Of a stretch of DNA of 64,000 nucleotides, positions 61,608 through 64,000 are shown piece after piece. Position 1 is the first letter of the stretch. The number at the start of each line of letters is the position of its first letter. The DNA is from Epilithonimonas arachidiradicis (GTDB lineage Bacteria > Bacteroidota > Bacteroidia > Flavobacteriales > Weeksellaceae), in assembly GCF_003610695.1 (NCBI RefSeq), contig NZ_RAQH01000006.1, positions 62,001-126,000 on the forward strand, written 5' to 3'. A program made the position numbers and the translations under genes. The notes under the pieces are model-generated. The model was not told the origin of the DNA. It did not search any database and saw only the letters and a list, made by a program, of their open reading frames with translations.

Positions 61608-62999
61608 ATGAAAATAAAATATTCTGAACTAATTGACCAAACGCTTTATTTTCCGACTGAGGAATTCAGTGTAGAAGAAAATAATCTGAAGTTCCACGAC
61701 ATCAATCTGATGGAAGTTGTGGAAAAATTCGGGACTCCTTTGAAGTTCAATTATTTACCAAAAATATCTCAGAATATAGAAAGGGCAAAATTCTGGTTCA
61801 AAGAAGCTTTTGAAAAGAACGATTATCAGAAAAATTACAGATATTGCTACTGCACAAAGTCCAGTCATTTTGCGTTTGTTGTAGAAGAAGCGTTGAAAAA
61901 TGACATCAGTCTGGAGACGTCTTCGGCCTATGATATGGATATCGTGAAGTCGCTTTACGACAAAGGAAAAGTGACCAAAGATATCGAAGTCATTTGCAAT
62001 GGTTTCAAAACTGATGATTATTTGGCGAAAATTTCGGAGCTGATTAATAATGGTTTCGAAAATATCACACCGATTCTTGACAACTACAGAGAGCTGGATA
62101 AATTGACGGAAAGTATCGACAGAACTTTTGACATCGGAATTAGAATTGCTTCTGAGGAAGAGCCGAAATTCGAATTTTATACCTCAAGATTAGGAATCGG
62201 ATACAAAGACATTATTCCTTATTACAGTCAAAAAATTGCTGAACATCCGAATGCTAGGCTGAAAATGCTTCACTTTTTCATTAATACAGGAATCAAAGAC
62301 ACGGCTTATTATTGGAACGAATTGTACAAATGTCTTCGCGTTTATGCAAGACTGAAAAAAATCGCGCCGGAAGTTGATTCATTGAATATCGGTGGTGGTT
62401 TCCCAATCAAAACATCCTTGAATTTTGATTACGATTACGCTTATATGGTGAACGAGATCGTGTCTCAAATCAAAAAATTCTGCGAAGAAGAAGGTGTTGA
62501 AGAGCCAAATATCTATACAGAATTTGGAAGCTTTACAGTTGGAGAAAGTGGCGGTCATCTTTATAAAATTATTTCTCAGAAACGTCAGAACGACAGAGAA
62601 AAATGGAACATGATTGACTCGTCTTTTATGACAACTTTACCAGATACTTGGGCCATTTCCCGTCACTTCATTATGTTGCCATTGAACCGTTGGGATGATT
62701 CTTATGAGAGAGTTTTTCTTGGTGGATTGACTTGTGATTCAGATGATTATTATAATTCTGAGCAACACACGAATGCGATCTATCTTCCTGTTTTCAATGA
62801 AACAAAACCTTTGTACATTGGTTTTTTCCATACAGGCGCTTATCAGGAGACTATTGGTGGTTACGGCGGTGTTCATCACTGTCTGATGCCTCAGCCAAAA
62901 CATATTCTGATTGATAAGGATGAAGACGGAAACTTCACGTACGAGTTATTCCGAGAAGAACAAAAACCGGAAGATGTCTTGAAACTTTTGGGATATTAA
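61608..62999 (+). CDS. speA: Arginine decarboxylase, PLP fold III (short form)
   Basis: 463 residues against about 660 for E. coli SpeA, as usual in Bacteroidota. The PLP lysine is Lys84 in YCTKSSHFAF. Other motifs are ISLETSSAYDMDI, LNIGGGFPIKTSL (phosphate binding), TEFGSFTVGESG and the C-terminal LGGLTCDSDDYYN, with the cysteine and aspartates of the active site. It makes agmatine for spermidine synthesis. The N-terminal wedge domain is short. Diaminopimelate-type decarboxylases are related but lack this pattern. Confidence 0.9.
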   Translation: MKIKYSELIDQTLYFPTEEFSVEENNLKFHDINLMEVVEKFGTPLKFNYLPKISQNIERAKFWFKEAFEKNDYQKNYRYCYCTKSSHFAFVVEEALKNDISLETSSAYDMDIVKSLYDKGKVTKDIEVICNGFKTDDYLAKISELINNGFENITPILDNYRELDKLTESIDRTFDIGIRIASEEEPKFEFYTSRLGIGYKDIIPYYSQKIAEHPNARLKMLHFFINTGIKDTAYYWNELYKCLRVYARLKKIAPEVDSLNIGGGFPIKTSLNFDYDYAYMVNEIVSQIKKFCEEEGVEEPNIYTEFGSFTVGESGGHLYKIISQKRQNDREKWNMIDSSFMTTLPDTWAISRHFIMLPLNRWDDSYERVFLGGLTCDSDDYYNSEQHTNAIYLPVFNETKPLYIGFFHTGAYQETIGGYGGVHHCLMPQPKHILIDKDEDGNFTYELFREEQKPEDVLKLLGY

Positions 63000-63035
63000 T
63001 TAGAAAATAGACTTTTAGATAAAAGGTAATATACG

Positions 63036-63069
63036 AAAAAGCGTCACGATAATTTCGAGACGCTTTTTT
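63036..63069 (+). terminator. Terminator after speA
   Basis: AAAAAGCGTC at 63036-63045 pairs with GACGCTTTTTT across a 13-base loop. Confidence 0.88.
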
Positions 63070-63076
63070 ATTAATT

Positions 63077-63143
63077 TTTCTCGCAGATTTGGATTAAGCC
63101 GATTTTTTACAATCAGCACAATCTGTCTAATCAGCGAGAGAAA
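63077..63143. repeat. Dispersed 'TCTCGCAGATT' inverted element, family C copy 2
   Basis: TTTCTCGCAGATT at 63077-63089 and AATCAGCGAGAGAAA ending at 63143, as in the copy at 57882. It lies between convergent speA and nitroreductase genes. Confidence 0.75.
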
Positions 63144-63149
63144 TAATTT

Positions 63150-63782
63150 TTATTTGATTTCAGTAACGAACTCGTCTTTTGGAGTTCTGTATTTTTTAAG
63201 ATTCAAAAGCCAATCTCCGCTTTCTTCTCTGTAGCCCAAAGGCAGAATCACAACACTTTTCAATCCTTTCTCAGCGAAACCTAATAATTCATCCAGAGCT
63301 TGATTGTTAAATCCTTCCATCGGCGTTGCATCTACTTTTTGCTCAGCAGCTGCAGCAATTGCCAATCCGAAAGAGATATAGGCTTGTTTTGCTGCATGTG
63401 TAGCGTGCCATTCGTTCCCAAGCGGTTCGTACATTCCCCAAAGTCTGGTTTTGTAATCGTCCATCGTTTCTTTAGGAATTCCTCTTTCAGATGTTGTTTT
63501 TTCGAAAACCTCGGAGATGCTGTTGTGAGAATAGCCGTCCCAAGCAGCCCAAACCAAAAGATGAGAACCGTCCGTAATCTGCGCCTGGTCAAAAGCAATC
63601 GGTTGGATTTTTTCTAATAATTCTTTGTTCGAGATAACAAATAATCTGTAAGGTTGTAAACCAGATGAAGAAGGTGCTAATCTTGCCGCTTCTACAATAT
63701 AATCTACTTTATCTTGAGGAACGGCTTGTCCGTTCATTTTTTTGGTTGCGTAACGCCAATTTAAGTCTTCTAATAAACTCAT
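63150..63782 (-). CDS. NAD(P)H-dependent nitroreductase (NfsB-like)
   Basis: 210 residues from MSLLEDLNWRYATKKMNGQA; an upstream start at 63812 overlaps the promoter. FMN-binding segments: NWRYATKK, ARLAPSSSGLQPYRLFVI, and LKSVVILPLGYREESGD at the end. It reduces nitroaromatics or quinones with NAD(P)H; the physiological substrate may be quinone-like. It is divergent from an HxlR-type regulator with palindromic sites between, a known gene order for quinone/aldehyde-stress control. Confidence 0.9.
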   Translation of the reverse strand: MSLLEDLNWRYATKKMNGQAVPQDKVDYIVEAARLAPSSSGLQPYRLFVISNKELLEKIQPIAFDQAQITDGSHLLVWAAWDGYSHNSISEVFEKTTSERGIPKETMDDYKTRLWGMYEPLGNEWHATHAAKQAYISFGLAIAAAAEQKVDATPMEGFNNQALDELLGFAEKGLKSVVILPLGYREESGDWLLNLKKYRTPKDEFVTEIK

Positions 63783-63809
63783 TTTTAGATGATTTTTGAT
63801 TTGAAGTAG

Positions 63810-63817
63810 CAAAGTTA
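63810..63817 (-). promoter_or_regulatory. -7 box of the nitroreductase promoter
   Basis: TAACTTTG on the minus strand. No TTG at 17-23 bases; the position falls inside the operator at 63833-63855, which suggests repressor control. Confidence 0.5.
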
Positions 63818-63832
63818 TAAAAGAAAAGTTTA

Positions 63833-63855
63833 TTTTTGTAATCAGGTTACAAAAA
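63833..63855. promoter_or_regulatory. Palindromic operator candidate 1
   Basis: TTTTTGTAA at 63833-63841 and TTACAAAAA at 63847-63855, around TCAGG. It overlaps the -33 region of the nitroreductase promoter. Confidence 0.65.
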
Positions 63856-63861
63856 GTTACC

Positions 63862-63877
63862 GTTACTAAAAAGTAAT
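63862..63877. promoter_or_regulatory. Palindromic operator candidate 2
   Basis: GTTACTAAAAAGTAAT, with TACT and AGTA half sites like those of YodB/HypR-type HxlR regulators, although spacing differs from the TACT-N7-AGTA box of YodB. Confidence 0.55.
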
Positions 63878-63953
63878 TTATTTGATAATTAGTTAGTTAT
63901 AAAATAATATTAATGATAATTTAATATTACAAATTTGAAAATAAAACATCAAT

Positions 63954-64000
63954 ATGAAAATTAAATGTTGTAAAACCAATCTTCTCGCCGTTCAGGATAC
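63954..64000 (+). CDS. HxlR-family transcriptional regulator, N-terminus only (cut by window edge)
   Basis: Only 15 codons remain: MKIKCCKTNLLAVQD. HxlR proteins begin with a cysteine-containing segment followed by a stretch like this one just before the winged helix-turn-helix; in YodB and HypR the N-terminal cysteine senses quinones or hypochlorite. Two adjacent cysteines here fit that. Identity rests on few residues plus the divergent nitroreductase and operators between the two. Confidence 0.6.
   Translation, partial: MKIKCCKTNLLAVQD

Overview
The window is chromosomal DNA from a Flavobacteriia-type Bacteroidota, most likely of the Chryseobacterium/Epilithonimonas branch (inference from gene content). 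The DNA is AT-rich. Several genes have the class-specific promoter TTG-N17-23-TAnnTTTG. There is a PorZ-type type IX secretion protein with a C-terminal sorting domain, a bacillithiol gene (bshB1), short Bacteroidota-type SpeA and LeuRS proteins, and an ExbB-ExbD-ExbD-TonB cluster. No phage, insertion sequence, CRISPR array or rRNA was seen. Most of the window is housekeeping sequence, with small accessory patches and many short palindromic repeats between genes.

Layout. 1-2918 (minus): accC (cut by the left edge), accB, rpmF, a DUF177 protein and pdxA. 3138-5883 (plus): ribE, a membrane histidine kinase and trmN6, tightly packed. 5924-6929 (minus): ftsE and rpmH. 7304-9411 (plus): a cupin, a DUF1648 membrane protein and waaA. 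9509-10890 (minus): an unknown gene and a family 2 glycosyltransferase. 11301-14111: leuS. 14398-20250: exbB, two exbD genes, tonB, a small membrane protein, a PstS-like lipoprotein and a large TPR protein. 20337-22455: bshB1, tRNA-His and a multi-span glycosyltransferase. 22470-24633 (minus): a DUF3276 protein and an ABC exporter. 24804-26696: mqo and an unknown gene. dapA follows on minus. 27844-32986: a 5'-nucleotidase split over two genes, porZ, recO and a GNAT enzyme. 33000-33726 has no clear protein gene but ends one stretch with an orphan terminator. 33727-35737: two secreted proteins.

35750-45256 (minus, except one GNAT gene) holds recG, a thioredoxin, three POT-family peptide transporters and a DUF1016 nuclease. 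With the dipeptidyl-peptidase IV-like protease at 47133-49271 this suggests a cell that feeds on peptides. 46528-47063 is a toxin-antitoxin pair. 49384-49803 is a striking 20-copy array of a 21-bp unit. 49886-51836 holds trhO and a 5-formyl-THF cyclo-ligase gene. 52000-54340 is the most unusual locus: two paralogous small lipoproteins with heptad repeats flank an oppositely oriented pair, a ToxR-like transmembrane regulator candidate and a lipoprotein, and both paralogues share the same operator-promoter layout. 54391-63782 holds an rRNA/tRNA methyltransferase, lptB, dinB, a WYL regulator, an ABC exporter, cobalamin adenosyltransferase, a tiny lipoprotein, thiamine pyrophosphokinase, speA and a nitroreductase. 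The right edge cuts an HxlR-type regulator divergent from the nitroreductase, with palindromic operators between them.

Candidates for new biology, in my order: the 52-54 kb lipoprotein/regulator locus, the 21-bp array with its 105-bp higher-order period, the orphan terminator and candidate small RNA near 33.3 kb, and five families of dispersed palindromic repeats. All functional statements rest on reading translations and motifs by eye; no database search was run.
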